A DNA stretch of 64,000 bases, taken from the NCBI RefSeq assembly GCF_000771745.2, contig NZ_JPSL02000037.1, positions 124,001 through 188,000 on the forward strand, in the 5' to 3' direction. Shown piece after piece: positions 1 through 9,088 of the stretch. This stretch comes from Thermus filiformis (GTDB lineage Bacteria > Deinococcota > Deinococci > Deinococcales > Thermaceae). The notes beneath the pieces are model-generated. The model did not search any database and was not told the origin of the DNA. It saw only the letters and a program-made list of their open reading frames with translations. Position 1 is the stretch's first letter. Each line of letters starts with the position of its first letter. The position numbers were made by a program, and so were the translations under genes.

Positions 1-749
1 CCTCACCACCTGCCTCGCCCCGGGAAAGGCCCGTATCTCCTCCGGCAAGTGGGGAGAAGCCCACACCCGATAGGTCCATACCTCCCCATCCCGCTCCACC
101 CGCCACTCGGCTTCCGTTTCCCCGGGAAGGCGTCCTTCCGCCATCCCCTTGAAGACCTCCCCTGTCCACTCCAACAGCTCCCCCTGGTTGCCCTTCAGGA
201 CGAAGAGGTAGTCCCCCCTTTTTCCACCACCTCCTTGGCGACCCTCGGGTACAGGTAGCCCGCGTCCCCCACCACCAGCCTTCCCGCAAGCCCTTCGGCC
301 CCGAGGCGTTGCAGGATCTGCAGGAGGGCTTCACCCTCCCTTCCTTGCGCCTGCGCCTGGGCCAGGGTGGTGCGCAGGTGAAGGGCGAGGACCTCCACCA
401 GCTTGACCTGGGGGGCGTTCCCCTTGCGGCTGTTCCTCAGGACCTTTCCGTCAACGACGAGGACCTCTTCCAGGTCGGCTTCCGGGAAGACGGAGCGTAA
501 AGCCTCCTGGAGGTCCTGAGGGTCCAGCCGGTGCAGGATGGTGGTCACGGTGTAGTGGCCTGGGGGTTTGCGTAGGCCCAGGAGAGGGAGAAGCTGGGGG
601 TTTTCGCGGGCGAAGCGGGCCACGCCGCGAAGGGAGTCTACCCGACAAAGGAAAGCTACCAGGATAAGAGCCAGGAGTCCCCAGAGGGGGTACTGCCGGT
701 TTTGGGCGCGGGGGTCGGGGACCTTGGCTAGGGCTTCCTTGAGCTTCAT
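1..749 (-). CDS. ISAs1-family transposase, two-frame, C-terminus beyond window
   Basis: DDE transposase of the ISAs1 family. The first frame (749 down to 195) carries two catalytic Asp regions, VVDGKVLRNS and VVGDAGYLYP. It then stops after a run of five A and six G (complement of 213-223). In the -1 frame the protein continues as DYLFVLKGNQGELLEW to the window edge, and the block with the catalytic Glu lies beyond it. Copy 2 has the same break at the same A5G6 run, which points to programmed slippage rather than decay. The ATG at 749 is preceded by a TAGACA -10 and a TTGACC -35 inside the terminal repeat. Confidence 0.85.
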
Positions 750-791
750 GTCCTCTTGTCTACACCAGGGGGCGAATAGCGGTCAAGTCTG
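1..791 (-). mobile_element. ISAs1-family insertion sequence, copy 1 (partial, runs off left edge)
   Basis: The outer end is the 16-bp terminal repeat ATAGCGGTCAAGTCTG at 776-791. It is identical to the terminal repeats of the complete copy at 20770-21914. The transposase reads leftwards from 749 and leaves the window before its end, so the far repeat and target duplication cannot be seen. The outer edge lies only 31 nt from the phnD start codon and 16 nt from its putative -10 box, so the insertion is in or beside the phn promoter. It is about 90% alike to copy 2 by eye, so the two copies are not a very recent duplication. Confidence 0.9.
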
Positions 792-822
792 GGAGAGCCC
801 CGGGGGATAGACTGGGCGCGGT

Positions 823-1692
823 ATGCGTAAGCGTCTCTTTTTTGCCCTGGCCCTTCTGGGCCTTTCCCTCGGTTTGGCGCAGGCTCCCATCAAGGTGCGC
901 ATCGGCTTTAACCCCACCCAGAACTCCGACCAACTCCGCCCCGCCGCCCAGGCCATCGCGGACTACATTGAGAAGGAGTTCAAGGGGACGATTGAGGTGG
1001 AGGTCTTCATCCCAACGGAGTACCGAGGGCTGATCGAGGCGATGCGGGGAGGCAACCTGGACTTCGCCTTCTTCCCCCCGGACGGCTACGTCATCGCTCA
1101 CCAGGACGTGGGGGCGGAGGTCCTCCTCAAGAGCGTGCGCGGGAACAGCCCCTATTACTGGTCGGCCATCATCGTGCGCAAGGACTCGGGGATCAAGCGG
1201 ATTGAGCAGCTCGAGGGGAAGACCATCGCATGGGTGGACAAGAACTCGGCGGCGGGCTACGTCTTTCCCCGGGCGGCCCTGGTCTCTCGCGGCATAGACC
1301 CCGACAAGTTCTTCTCCAAGCAGGTCTTCGCTGGGAAGCACGACGCGGCGGTTCTGGCCGTCCTCAACCGGTCCGTGGACGCCGCCGCCACCTTCGCCAA
1401 TGACGACCGCAACAAGTCGGGGGCCTGGACCCAGTTCCTGAAGCCTGAGGAGGCTGCCCAGATTACCGCCATCTTCTACTCCCGGCCCATTCCCGGGGAC
1501 ACCTTCAGCGTGTCCAAGCAGTTCCTGGCCAAGTACCCCAACCTGACCAAGGGTATTGCTGCGGCCATCCAGCGCATCCGGACCCCCGAGAGCAAGCTGC
1601 TCTTCAACCTCTACCGGATTGACTACATGGTTCCCGCCAAGGACTCCGACTACGATGTGGTGCGGGAGGCCCGGAAAATCGCCGGCCAGTAA
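823..1692 (+). CDS. phnD: Phosphonate/phosphite-type ABC transporter substrate-binding protein
   Basis: Periplasmic binding protein of the PhnD/PtxB family, 289 aa, which would capture phosphonate, phosphite or a related phosphorus compound for the PhnC/PhnE importer encoded next. The N-terminus is a classic signal peptide (basic MRKR, hydrophobic core, cleavage near ALAQA around residue 20). The mature part has family blocks such as FFPPDGYVIA and the segment around NSAAGYVFPRAAL. The ATG is preceded by a possible -10 TAGACT (808-813). No C-P lyase or phosphite dehydrogenase gene lies in the window, so the exact substrate is open. The ISAs1 element ends just upstream and may have changed expression. 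Confidence 0.9.
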   Translation: MRKRLFFALALLGLSLGLAQAPIKVRIGFNPTQNSDQLRPAAQAIADYIEKEFKGTIEVEVFIPTEYRGLIEAMRGGNLDFAFFPPDGYVIAHQDVGAEVLLKSVRGNSPYYWSAIIVRKDSGIKRIEQLEGKTIAWVDKNSAAGYVFPRAALVSRGIDPDKFFSKQVFAGKHDAAVLAVLNRSVDAAATFANDDRNKSGAWTQFLKPEEAAQITAIFYSRPIPGDTFSVSKQFLAKYPNLTKGIAAAIQRIRTPESKLLFNLYRIDYMVPAKDSDYDVVREARKIAGQ

Positions 1693-1706
1693 ACGTAAAG
1701 CATCCG

Positions 1707-1735
1707 CCGGCCCCCTGGAGGCCCCGGGGGGCCGG
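1707..1735 (+). promoter_or_regulatory. Intercistronic hairpin between phnD and phnC
   Basis: The arms CCGGCCCCC and GGGGGCCGG pair around an 11-nt loop, with no T-run after them. Such hairpins after binding-protein genes usually protect the upstream mRNA or reduce read-through, giving more binding protein than ATPase and permease. That role is inferred from position only. Confidence 0.55.
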
Positions 1736-1749
1736 TGTTGCGAGGTGGC

Positions 1750-2508
1750 ATGATTGAGGTTCGCGACCTTTCCCACGTGTTCCAGACCCCTCGAGGCGCC
1801 TTCCAGGCCCTGGCCGAGGTCAGCCTGGCCATTCCGAGGGGGGACTTCGTGGCCATCATCGGCCGCTCGGGGGCGGGGAAGAGCACGTTTTTGCGGACGC
1901 TGAACGGGCTTCTCACCCCCAGCCGGGGCCAGGTCCTGGTCCATGGGACGGACATCACCCGCCTTCCCAAGCGGGAGCTTCAGAAGTACCGCCGCCGGGT
2001 GGGGTTCATCTTCCAGCAGTTCAACCTGGTCCCCCGGCTGAGCGTGCTGGACAATGTCCTCCACGGCAGGCTCGGGTATCTGCCCACATGGCGGGGTCTT
2101 CTGGGCCTTTACACGGACCACGACTACCAGATCGCCCGCCGGGAGATCGCCCGGGTGGACCTCGCCTCCAAGGAAACGGCCCGGGTGGACACCCTTTCCG
2201 GCGGGCAGCAGCAACGGGTGGCCATCGCCCGGGCCATGGCCCAGGAGCCGGAGCTGATCCTGGCCGACGAGCCCGCCGCCAACCTGGACCCGGTCCTCTC
2301 GGAGGAGGTCATGCGCATCCTAAAGGGGTTTAACGAGACCCTGGGCGTGACGGTGGTGGTCAACATCCACACCCTCGAGCTCGCCCGCAAGTACGCCCGG
2401 AGGATCGTGGCCTTCCGCAGGGGGCGGGTTGTTTTTGACGGCGCTCCGGAGGCGCTCGGCGAGGATCTGGTGGACGAGATCTACGAGCGCAAGGAGACGT
2501 GGGCATGA
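1750..2508 (+). CDS. phnC: Phosphonate-type ABC transporter ATP-binding protein
   Basis: ATPase subunit of the PhnCDE importer, about 252 aa. It has Walker A GRSGAGKST (about residues 38-46), the ABC signature LSGGQQQRVAIARA, Walker B LILADEPAANLDP and the H-loop in VNIHTLELA. I chose the ATG at 1750 because GAGGTGG sits just upstream and the family starts near MIEVRDL; a GTG at 1735 is possible. The end overlaps phnE by an ATGA junction, indicating coupled translation. Confidence 0.93.
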   Translation: MIEVRDLSHVFQTPRGAFQALAEVSLAIPRGDFVAIIGRSGAGKSTFLRTLNGLLTPSRGQVLVHGTDITRLPKRELQKYRRRVGFIFQQFNLVPRLSVLDNVLHGRLGYLPTWRGLLGLYTDHDYQIARREIARVDLASKETARVDTLSGGQQQRVAIARAMAQEPELILADEPAANLDPVLSEEVMRILKGFNETLGVTVVVNIHTLELARKYARRIVAFRRGRVVFDGAPEALGEDLVDEIYERKETWA

Positions 2509-4121
2509 CCCCGTTCTTCATCTTCCTCATCGGCGCTGGCCTGGCGGTTCTTTTGGGAATGGCCAAGGGTTCCATGCGCCGCCTCATCCTGGGGGGCAGC
2601 CTCGGGGTGGGGGTGGCCTTCGTGGCCTTTCCCTTCAGCCGCGCCCTGGGTTTCCTCAGCCGGGACACGCTGGACCCCACCTTGCTTGCCTTGGCCCCCG
2701 TCTTCCCCTGGCTCGCCCTGGTGCCCGTCCTGGCCGGGGGGGCCTGGCTTTTGGCCCTCCGGCCCCGGTGGGCGGCTTGGGCCGGGATCCTGGGGGGCGG
2801 GGGGCTCGCCTTCTTGGGACTTTTCCTCCAGGCTCAGCCCGCCCAGCTGGTGCGGCTTGCGCCCATCCCTGGCTTGATGGAGGGCGTGGCCGCCTTCGGG
2901 GTGGGCCTGGGGGCCTTCCTCCTTCTTCGGTCCTCCCGGTGGCGGGTGGCCGCCCTGGTCCTGGCCGCTGCTCTGGGGGGGCTGGCCTTTTTCTGGCTGA
3001 GCACCCAGGGCCCCCTTTACCTGCCCAAGATGGTGGGGTACTACAAGCTCCTTCTGCCCGCCCCCCCAGGGGCGGAGGAGGAGCTGGTCGCCGCCTACAA
3101 CGCCTCCCTCCCGGAGAAGAACGCCATCCTCCGGGAGCTGGGTCAGCCTTTGCTAAAGCCCATCGCCTCCCTGCGGGCCCTCGAGGGCAACCTTCCCCAG
3201 GAGGCGGCCGAGGCGGGGTACCGCCTCTTGCAACCCGGCCGCCTGCAGTACGGTGCCCTGGCCCTGTTCGCCCTTTCTGGCCTGATGCTGGGGGCGGGCC
3301 TGGTCTTCCTGCGCCGCCCTGCCTTATGGGAGGCGGGTGACCCCTGGGCCGCCCTGGTCTTTGCGGGGGTGGTTTCGGCGCTCCTGCCGGCTTTTGAGGC
3401 CACGGAGTTCCAGCTGCAAAAGCTGGCCAAGGGCTGGCCCTTCCTGGTCCAGTTCATGGACAAGGCCTGGCCTCCCAACCTGGCCCGCCCCGAGGCGGGG
3501 ATCTTCCCCTTGCAAAGCGTCTTCTCCGAGATGCTCCTGACGGTGGAGATTGCCTTGGTCGGCACCTTCTTGGCCGCCGTCTTCGCCGTGCCCACCAGCT
3601 TCCTGGCGGCCCGTAACCTCACCCGGGGTAGCGCCCCGATGCGGGCCGTGTTCGCCCTGATGCGGGCTTTCTACAACGTGGATCGGGGGGTGGACACCCT
3701 CATCCTGGCCCTGGTCTTTGTGGCCGCTGTGGGGCTCGGACCCTTTGCCGGGGTCCTGGCCATGGCCATCCACTCCCTCGCCGACCTGGGCAAGCTCTAC
3801 TCCGAAGCGATAGAGAACGCGGACAAAGGTCCTATAGAGGCCCTCGAGGCCACGGGGGCCGCCGGGGTCAACGTGCTCCGCTGGGCCATCCTTCCCCAGG
3901 TCCTCCCCCTCTTCGTCTCCTATACTCTATACCGGTTTGAGATCAACTTCCGGGTCTCCGTGGTCCTAGGACTGGTGGGGGCGGGGGGCATCGGCTACTT
4001 CATCAAGGGGGCGATGGACGCGGGGCATTACGACCAGATGATCATCGGCGTGATCGCCATCGTGGTGGTGGTCAACCTGATTGACTTCGCCTCCTCCTGG
4101 CTTCGCAGCAAAATGGTGTGA
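2505..4121 (+). CDS. phnE: Phosphonate-type ABC transporter permease with long N-terminal membrane extension
   Basis: The inner-membrane permease of the PhnCDE system. The C-terminal ~250 residues form a normal PhnE/BPD_transp_1 domain, with the EAA coupling loop near IEALEATGAAGVNVLRWAI and helices before and after. The protein is 538 aa, about twice the usual ~270 aa. The first ~290 residues add several hydrophobic segments and a polar stretch (about 185-245) with no cytoplasmic-domain signature that I recognise. The start overlaps the phnC stop (ATGA). The extension may be a fused accessory membrane domain or a degenerate second permease half. Confidence 0.88.
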   Translation: MTPFFIFLIGAGLAVLLGMAKGSMRRLILGGSLGVGVAFVAFPFSRALGFLSRDTLDPTLLALAPVFPWLALVPVLAGGAWLLALRPRWAAWAGILGGGGLAFLGLFLQAQPAQLVRLAPIPGLMEGVAAFGVGLGAFLLLRSSRWRVAALVLAAALGGLAFFWLSTQGPLYLPKMVGYYKLLLPAPPGAEEELVAAYNASLPEKNAILRELGQPLLKPIASLRALEGNLPQEAAEAGYRLLQPGRLQYGALALFALSGLMLGAGLVFLRRPALWEAGDPWAALVFAGVVSALLPAFEATEFQLQKLAKGWPFLVQFMDKAWPPNLARPEAGIFPLQSVFSEMLLTVEIALVGTFLAAVFAVPTSFLAARNLTRGSAPMRAVFALMRAFYNVDRGVDTLILALVFVAAVGLGPFAGVLAMAIHSLADLGKLYSEAIENADKGPIEALEATGAAGVNVLRWAILPQVLPLFVSYTLYRFEINFRVSVVLGLVGAGGIGYFIKGAMDAGHYDQMIIGVIAIVVVVNLIDFASSWLRSKMV

Positions 4122-4133
4122 TCCTGAGCGTTC

Positions 4134-4166
4134 CGCCCCCGGGGCCTGCGCCCCGGGGGACATTTT
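4134..4166 (+). terminator. Rho-independent terminator after phnE
   Basis: A perfect 10-bp stem, CCCCCGGGGC / GCCCCGGGGG, closes on the loop CTGC and is followed by CATTTTT. It ends the phnDCE unit before nifJ. Confidence 0.85.
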
Positions 4167-4195
4167 TCACCCCCACCCGGGCGTAAGGTGGGGGT

Positions 4196-7100
4196 ATGAA
4201 GCCCATCACGGTAGACGGGAACGAGGCCGTGGCCCGGGTGGCCTACCGGCTTTCCGAGGTCATCGCCATTTATCCCATCACCCCGAGCAGCCCCATGGCC
4301 GAGCTTTCCGACGAGTGGGCGAGCCGGAGGGAGCCCAACCTCTTCGGGGCGGTGCCCAAGGTGGTGGAGATGCAGTCGGAGGGCGGGGCGGCGGGGGCCC
4401 TCCACGGGGCGCTCCAGGCGGGGGCTTTGGCCACCAGCTTTACCGCGAGCCAGGGCCTCCTCCTGATGATCCCCGACATGTACAAGGTGGCGGGCCAGCT
4501 CCTCCCGGGGGTGCTCCACGTGGCGGCCCGGGCGGTGGCCACCCATGCCCTTTCCATCTTCGGCGACCACCAGGACCTGATGGCCGTCCGGCCCACGGGA
4601 TGGGCCATTTTGGTCTCCGACTCCGTCCAGGCGGCCCAGGACCTGGCGGCCATCGCCCACATCGCCGCCCTCAAGGGTAGCCTGCCCTTCCTCCACGCCA
4701 TGGACGGCTTCCGCACCTCCCACGAGGTGCAGAAGATAGAGCCCCTCTCGGACGCCACCCTGCGCGCCCTATACCCCTTTGAGGCCCTCGAGGCCTTCCG
4801 CAAGCGGGCCCTTTCCCCGGAGAGGCCCGTCCTCCGGGGCTCCTCCCAGAACCCCGACCACTTCTTCCAGAACCGGGAGGCCATCAACCCCTACTACCTG
4901 CGCCTGCCCCAGGTGGTGGAGGAGGTGATGGAGGCCTTCGCCGAGAAGACGGGGCGGCGCTACGGCCTCTTTGAGTACCTGGGCCACCCCGAGGCGGAGC
5001 GGGCGGTGGTGGTCATGGGCTCGGCCAGCCTGGCGGTGGAGGAGGCGGTCCTCCGCCTCTTGGAGCGGGGCGAGCGGGTGGGGATGATCCGGGTGCGCCT
5101 CTTCCGCCCCTTCAGCGCGGAGCACTTCCTGAAGGCCCTCCCCCCCACGGTAAGGCGGCTTGCGGTCCTGGACCGGGCCAAGGAGCCCGGTGCCGTAGGG
5201 GAGCCCCTCTTCCTGGAGGTGGCCTCCGCCCTCGCCCTCTTCGGGCGGGGGGTCCAGGTGGTGGGGGGGCGGTACGGCCTCTCCTCCAAGGAGTTCACCC
5301 CGGCCATGGCCCTGGGGGTCTTCGCCGAGCTGGAGCGGGAGAGGCCCAGGCACGGCTTCAGCGTGGGCATCCGGGACGACGTCCTGAACGCCAGCCTGGA
5401 CTACCCCGAGGAGGACTTTGAGGACCCGGCCTCCGTCCGGGCGGTCTTCTATGCCCTGGGTTCGGACGGGACGGTCTCGGCCAACAAGAACACCATCAAG
5501 ATCATCGGGGAGGAGACCCCCCTCTACGCCCAGGGGTACTTCGTCTACGACTCCAAGAAGTCGGGCTCCCGCACGGTGAGCCACCTCCGCTTCGGTCCCA
5601 ACCCCCTGAACAAGCCCTACCTCATCCGGCGGGCCAACTTCGTGGGCATCCACCAGTGGGGCTTTCTGGAGCGCTTCCCCATGCTCGAGGTGGCCGAGGA
5701 GGGGGCCACCCTCCTCCTCAACTCCCCCTTCCCGCCGGAGAGGACCTGGGACGAGCTGCCCCGCCCTGTCCAGGAGGAGATCCTGCGCAAGAACCTCAAG
5801 GTCTACGTGGTGAACGCCTACGAGCTGGCCCGGGAGGTGGGGCTCCCCGGCCGGATCAACACCATCATGCAGGCGGCCTTCTTCCGGCTTACGGGCATCC
5901 TGCCCCTGGAGGAGGCCCTGGCCAAGGTGAAGAAGCACATAGAGAAGTCCTACGGGAAGCGGGGCCGGGCGGTTTTAGAGAAGAACTTCCGGGCCGTGGA
6001 CCTGGGGGCGGAGCGGGTCTACCCCCTTCCCATCCCGGGCCGCGTCACCAGCGAGAAGGGCCTCCTCCCGCCTGTCACCCAGGACGCCCCCCCCTTCGTC
6101 AAGGAGGTGCTGGGCCCCATCATTCTGGGCAAGGGGGACGAGCTGCCCGTCTCCGTCTTCCCCCCGGACGGCACCTTCCCCACCGGGACCGCCCGCTACG
6201 AGAAGCGGGGGATCGCGGAGATGGTGCCCAGCTGGGACGAGAACCTGTGCGTCCAGTGCGGCAAGTGCGTCCTGGTCTGTCCCCACGCGGTCATCCGGGC
6301 CAAGGTGGTGCCGGAGGAGGCCCTGGCGGCCGCCCCGGAGGGCTTCAAGCACCGGAAGGCCATGTGGCGGGAGATCGAGGGGGAGTACACCCTCCAGATC
6401 TCCCCGGATGACTGCACGGGCTGCAGCCTGTGCGTGGAGGTCTGCCCGGCCAAGGACAAGACCAACCCCAGCCGCAAGGCCCTGGCCATGGTCCCCCGCC
6501 TCGAGGTCCGCGAGGAGATGAACCGGCACTGGGACTTCTTCCTCTCCCTCCCGGAGGTTTCCCTCGCCCCCTTGCGGATGAACAGCGTGAAGAACGTCCA
6601 GCTCCTCGAGTCTCTGTTTGAGTTCAGCGGGGCCTGCGCGGGCTGCGGGGAGACCCCGTACCTCAAGCTCCTCTCCCAGCTCTTCGGCGACCGGATCCTG
6701 GTGGCCAACGCCACCGGGTGCAGCTCCATCTACGGGGGCAACCTCCCCACCACCCCCTGGAGCAAGAACAAGGAGGGGCGGGGGCCGGCCTGGGCCAACT
6801 CCCTCTTTGAGGACAACGCGGAGTTTGGCCTGGGGATGCGCCTGGCCCTGGACAAGAAGGCCGAGTACGCCCGGGCCCTTCTGGAGCGGCACCGGGCCGA
6901 GCTCGGCGAGGCGGCGGAGGCGCTCCTCATGCCGGAGGAGGACATCGCCCGGCGAAGGGCCCAGGTGGAGGCCTTGAGGCGGCTTCTCGCGGGCCGGGAG
7001 GAGGCCTGGGCCAAGGACCTCAAGGAGGTGGCCGAGGCCCTCATCCCCCACTCCGTCTGGATCGTGGGCGGGGACGGCTGGGCCTACGACATCGGGTACG

Positions 7101-7684
7101 GGGGGCTGGACCACGTCCTGGCCTCGGGGAGCCGGGTCCGGGTCCTGGTCCTGGACACCGAGGTCTACTCCAACACCGGGGGCCAGGCCTCCAAGGCCAC
7201 CGGCCTGGGCGCGGTGGCCAAGTTCGCCGCCGGCGGGAAGGAGACCCCCAAGAAGGACCTGGCCTTCATGGCCATGAGCTACGGCCACGTCTACGTGGCC
7301 CAGGTGGCCATGGGGGCGAACGACCAGCAGACCGTTCGGGCCTTCCTCGAGGCCGAGGCCTTCCCCGGCCCCAGCCTCATCATCGCCTACAGCCACTGCA
7401 TCGCCCACGGCATAGACATGGCCAAGGGGATGGACCACCAGAAGCTGGCCGAGCGCTCCGGGTACTGGCCTCTCTTCCGCTTTGACCCCCGGAAGGGGTT
7501 GGAGCTGGACTCCAAGCCCCCCACCCTCCCCTTGAGGGAGTACCTCTACGCGGAGAACCGCTACCGCCTCCTTCTCCAGACCCACCCCGAGGGGGCAGAG
7601 GCCTTCTTGAAGCGGGCGGAGGAGGCGGTGAAGGCGCGGTGGGAGCGGCTTTTGAAGTTCCAGGAGGTGGCGCATGGAGCTTAA
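4196..7684 (+). CDS. nifJ: Pyruvate:ferredoxin (flavodoxin) oxidoreductase
   Basis: Single-chain PFOR, 1162 aa, the usual length. It oxidises pyruvate to acetyl-CoA and CO2 and reduces ferredoxin or flavodoxin in the cytoplasm. Domains in order: pyrimidine-binding domain I ([12 protein letters not shown]), domain II, the gamma-type domain, a 2x[4Fe-4S] segment ([14 protein letters not shown] and [14 protein letters not shown], about residues 685-760), then the TPP-binding domain with [21 protein letters not shown] and [19 protein letters not shown] -10 at 4184-4189 sits 6 nt before the ATG. The end overlaps the next gene by 11 nt. An oxygen-sensitive PFOR suggests capacity for growth at low oxygen. 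Confidence 0.96.
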   Translation: MKPITVDGNEAVARVAYRLSEVIAIYPITPSSPMAELSDEWASRREPNLFGAVPKVVEMQSEGGAAGALHGALQAGALATSFTASQGLLLMIPDMYKVAGQLLPGVLHVAARAVATHALSIFGDHQDLMAVRPTGWAILVSDSVQAAQDLAAIAHIAALKGSLPFLHAMDGFRTSHEVQKIEPLSDATLRALYPFEALEAFRKRALSPERPVLRGSSQNPDHFFQNREAINPYYLRLPQVVEEVMEAFAEKTGRRYGLFEYLGHPEAERAVVVMGSASLAVEEAVLRLLERGERVGMIRVRLFRPFSAEHFLKALPPTVRRLAVLDRAKEPGAVGEPLFLEVASALALFGRGVQVVGGRYGLSSKEFTPAMALGVFAELERERPRHGFSVGIRDDVLNASLDYPEEDFEDPASVRAVFYALGSDGTVSANKNTIKIIGEETPLYAQGYFVYDSKKSGSRTVSHLRFGPNPLNKPYLIRRANFVGIHQWGFLERFPMLEVAEEGATLLLNSPFPPERTWDELPRPVQEEILRKNLKVYVVNAYELAREVGLPGRINTIMQAAFFRLTGILPLEEALAKVKKHIEKSYGKRGRAVLEKNFRAVDLGAERVYPLPIPGRVTSEKGLLPPVTQDAPPFVKEVLGPIILGKGDELPVSVFPPDGTFPTGTARYEKRGIAEMVPSWDENLCVQCGKCVLVCPHAVIRAKVVPEEALAAAPEGFKHRKAMWREIEGEYTLQISPDDCTGCSLCVEVCPAKDKTNPSRKALAMVPRLEVREEMNRHWDFFLSLPEVSLAPLRMNSVKNVQLLESLFEFSGACAGCGETPYLKLLSQLFGDRILVANATGCSSIYGGNLPTTPWSKNKEGRGPAWANSLFEDNAEFGLGMRLALDKKAEYARALLERHRAELGEAAEALLMPEEDIARRRAQVEALRRLLAGREEAWAKDLKEVAEALIPHSVWIVGGDGWAYDIGYGGLDHVLASGSRVRVLVLDTEVYSNTGGQASKATGLGAVAKFAAGGKETPKKDLAFMAMSYGHVYVAQVAMGANDQQTVRAFLEAEAFPGPSLIIAYSHCIAHGIDMAKGMDHQKLAERSGYWPLFRFDPRKGLELDSKPPTLPLREYLYAENRYRLLLQTHPEGAEAFLKRAEEAVKARWERLLKFQEVAHGA

Positions 7685-8675
7685 GACCGAGTACTTGGGC
7701 CTGGCCTTGAAGCATCCGGTGGTGGCCTCGGCCTCCCCCTTGACCGAGACCCTGGACGGGTTCTTGCGCCTGGAGGACGGCGGGGCCGCGGCCATCGTCA
7801 TGCACTCCCTCTTTGAGGAGCAGCTTCTTCACGAGAGCGAGAGCCTGGACCACTACCTCCACTACGGGCACGAGAGCTACGCCGAGGCCCTCACCTACTT
7901 CCCCCGGGCGGAGGAGTACCGCCTGGCCCCCGACCGGTACCTGGACCTTTTGGCCCGGGCCAAGGAGCGGGTGGAGGTCCCCATCATCGCCAGCCTCAAC
8001 GGGGTGAGCCGGGGCGGGTGGGTGGAGTTCGCCAAGGACCTGGAGGAGGCGGGGGCGGACGCCCTCGAGCTCAACCTCTACTACATCCCCACGGATCCCG
8101 GGCTTTCGGCCCAGGAGGTGGAGGCCATGTACCTGGACACCATCCGGGCCGTCCGGGAGGCCATCCGCATCCCCCTGGCGGTCAAGGTGGGGCACGCCTT
8201 CACCGCCTTCGCCCACTTCGCCAAACGGGCCGAGGAGGCGGGGGCGGACGCCCTCGTCCTCTTCAACCGCTTCTACCAGCCGGACTTTGACCTGGAGACC
8301 CTCTCCGTCTTTCCCACCCTTCACCTCTCCCGGCCCTACGAGGTCCTGCTCCGCCTGCACTGGATCGCCCTCCTGTACGGGCGGGTGGGCCTCGAGCTGG
8401 CCCTTACCGGGGGGGTCCACTCGGGGATGGAGGCCATGAAGGGCCTTTTGGCCGGGGCGCAGGTGGTCATGATGACCTCGGCCGTGCTTCAGAACGGCCC
8501 CGGCCACTTCCATAAGGTGGTGGAGGAGCTGAAGCGCCTCATGGAGGAGAAGGAGTACGAGAGCGTGGACCAGATGCGGGGGGCGATGAGCTACCGGAAG
8601 GTGGCCGAGCCCGCCGCCTTTGAGCGGGCCAACTACCTCAAGGTTCTGGGCTCGTACCGCCTTCCCACTTCCTGA
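7674..8675 (+). CDS. Dihydroorotate dehydrogenase-like flavoprotein coupled to nifJ
   Basis: A TIM-barrel protein of the dihydroorotate dehydrogenase superfamily, 333 aa, of the group usually encoded beside PFOR genes. FMN-barrel signatures include [43 protein letters not shown] and [11 protein letters not shown]. The 11-nt overlap with nifJ indicates translational coupling, so its job is probably tied to PFOR rather than pyrimidine synthesis. The real electron donor and acceptor are unknown. The last 38 nt are antisense to the 3' end of the opposing small gene. Confidence 0.85.
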   Translation: MELKTEYLGLALKHPVVASASPLTETLDGFLRLEDGGAAAIVMHSLFEEQLLHESESLDHYLHYGHESYAEALTYFPRAEEYRLAPDRYLDLLARAKERVEVPIIASLNGVSRGGWVEFAKDLEEAGADALELNLYYIPTDPGLSAQEVEAMYLDTIRAVREAIRIPLAVKVGHAFTAFAHFAKRAEEAGADALVLFNRFYQPDFDLETLSVFPTLHLSRPYEVLLRLHWIALLYGRVGLELALTGGVHSGMEAMKGLLAGAQVVMMTSAVLQNGPGHFHKVVEELKRLMEEKEYESVDQMRGAMSYRKVAEPAAFERANYLKVLGSYRLPTS

Positions 8676-8877
8676 GGCCGTAGAACCCCCGGCCCAGGTT
8701 TACCACCGGGCTCAGGTGCCAGCGGCTCAGGGCGGCCAGGCGGCTCAGGGCCACCCGCTCCGGGTTTTTGATATGCGCCCAGTGCCCCCGCTCCTTCAGA
8801 AGCCGCCCCACCTCCCGGTAGTGCAAGGGGCGCCCCTCCTCCTCAAGAAGCGCCAGGACCAGCTCCCTGAAGCCCAC
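8638..8877 (-). CDS. Small HARE-HTH domain protein
   Basis: 79 aa that match the layout of the HARE-HTH winged-helix fold: [21 protein letters not shown], then GRLLKERG, a central [10 protein letters not shown] helix, and the end [10 protein letters not shown]. The domain is normally fused to restriction enzymes, RNA polymerase delta or chromatin proteins; here it stands alone. The GTG start at 8877 is supported by a TAAAGT -10 at 8884-8889 exactly 6 nt upstream, the spacing seen at many genes here. Tail-to-tail overlap with the preceding gene is 38 nt. DNA binding is inferred from the fold; the target is unknown. Confidence 0.62.
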   Translation of the reverse strand: MGFRELVLALLEEEGRPLHYREVGRLLKERGHWAHIKNPERVALSRLAALSRWHLSPVVNLGRGFYGLRKWEGGTSPEP

Positions 8878-8883
8878 GCATAA

Positions 8884-9088
8884 ACTTTACCTTCTCCGGG
8901 AAGGGGCGTGCAAGGCGTAGGATGCAGGACTTTACCCACATCTCCGTTTCGTGGTAAATCTCCCCTTGCGGGCGCAGCCCGTATCTGGTACCGGGGGTGA
9001 TCCATGGACATGCTCAAGGTGGCCGAGGCCAGGCTCCAGGAGTTCACGGGCCGTTTTGCGAGCGTTTTCCCCCGATAAGCGCCTCCAC
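8884..9088. other. Unassigned stretch with a truncated reading frame next to IS256
   Basis: This stretch holds an imperfect inverted repeat (TTTACCCAC ... GTGGTAAAT, about 8930-8957). A short frame from ATG 9004 to TAA 9078 begins MDMLKVAEARLQEF and stops 10 nt before the IS256 end. It looks like the first 24 codons of a longer gene, possibly another transposase, cut off by the insertion. I cannot name the family. Confidence 0.4.

Noticed and set aside
195-260. Transposase copy 1 as a simple frameshift pseudogene
   Set aside because: The second copy has the identical break at A5G6 despite many other differences, and the reading continues cleanly in the -1 frame, so programmed slippage is more likely.
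760-2214. Long open frame (484 codons) antisense to phnD and phnC
   Set aside because: It is the complement of well-defined transporter genes. In such GC-rich DNA the antisense frame is open by codon bias, and its product is rich in Gly, Pro and Arg with no domain.
5975-7801. 608-codon open frame antisense to nifJ
   Set aside because: It mirrors the PFOR third-position pattern, with no start signal and no recognisable domain.
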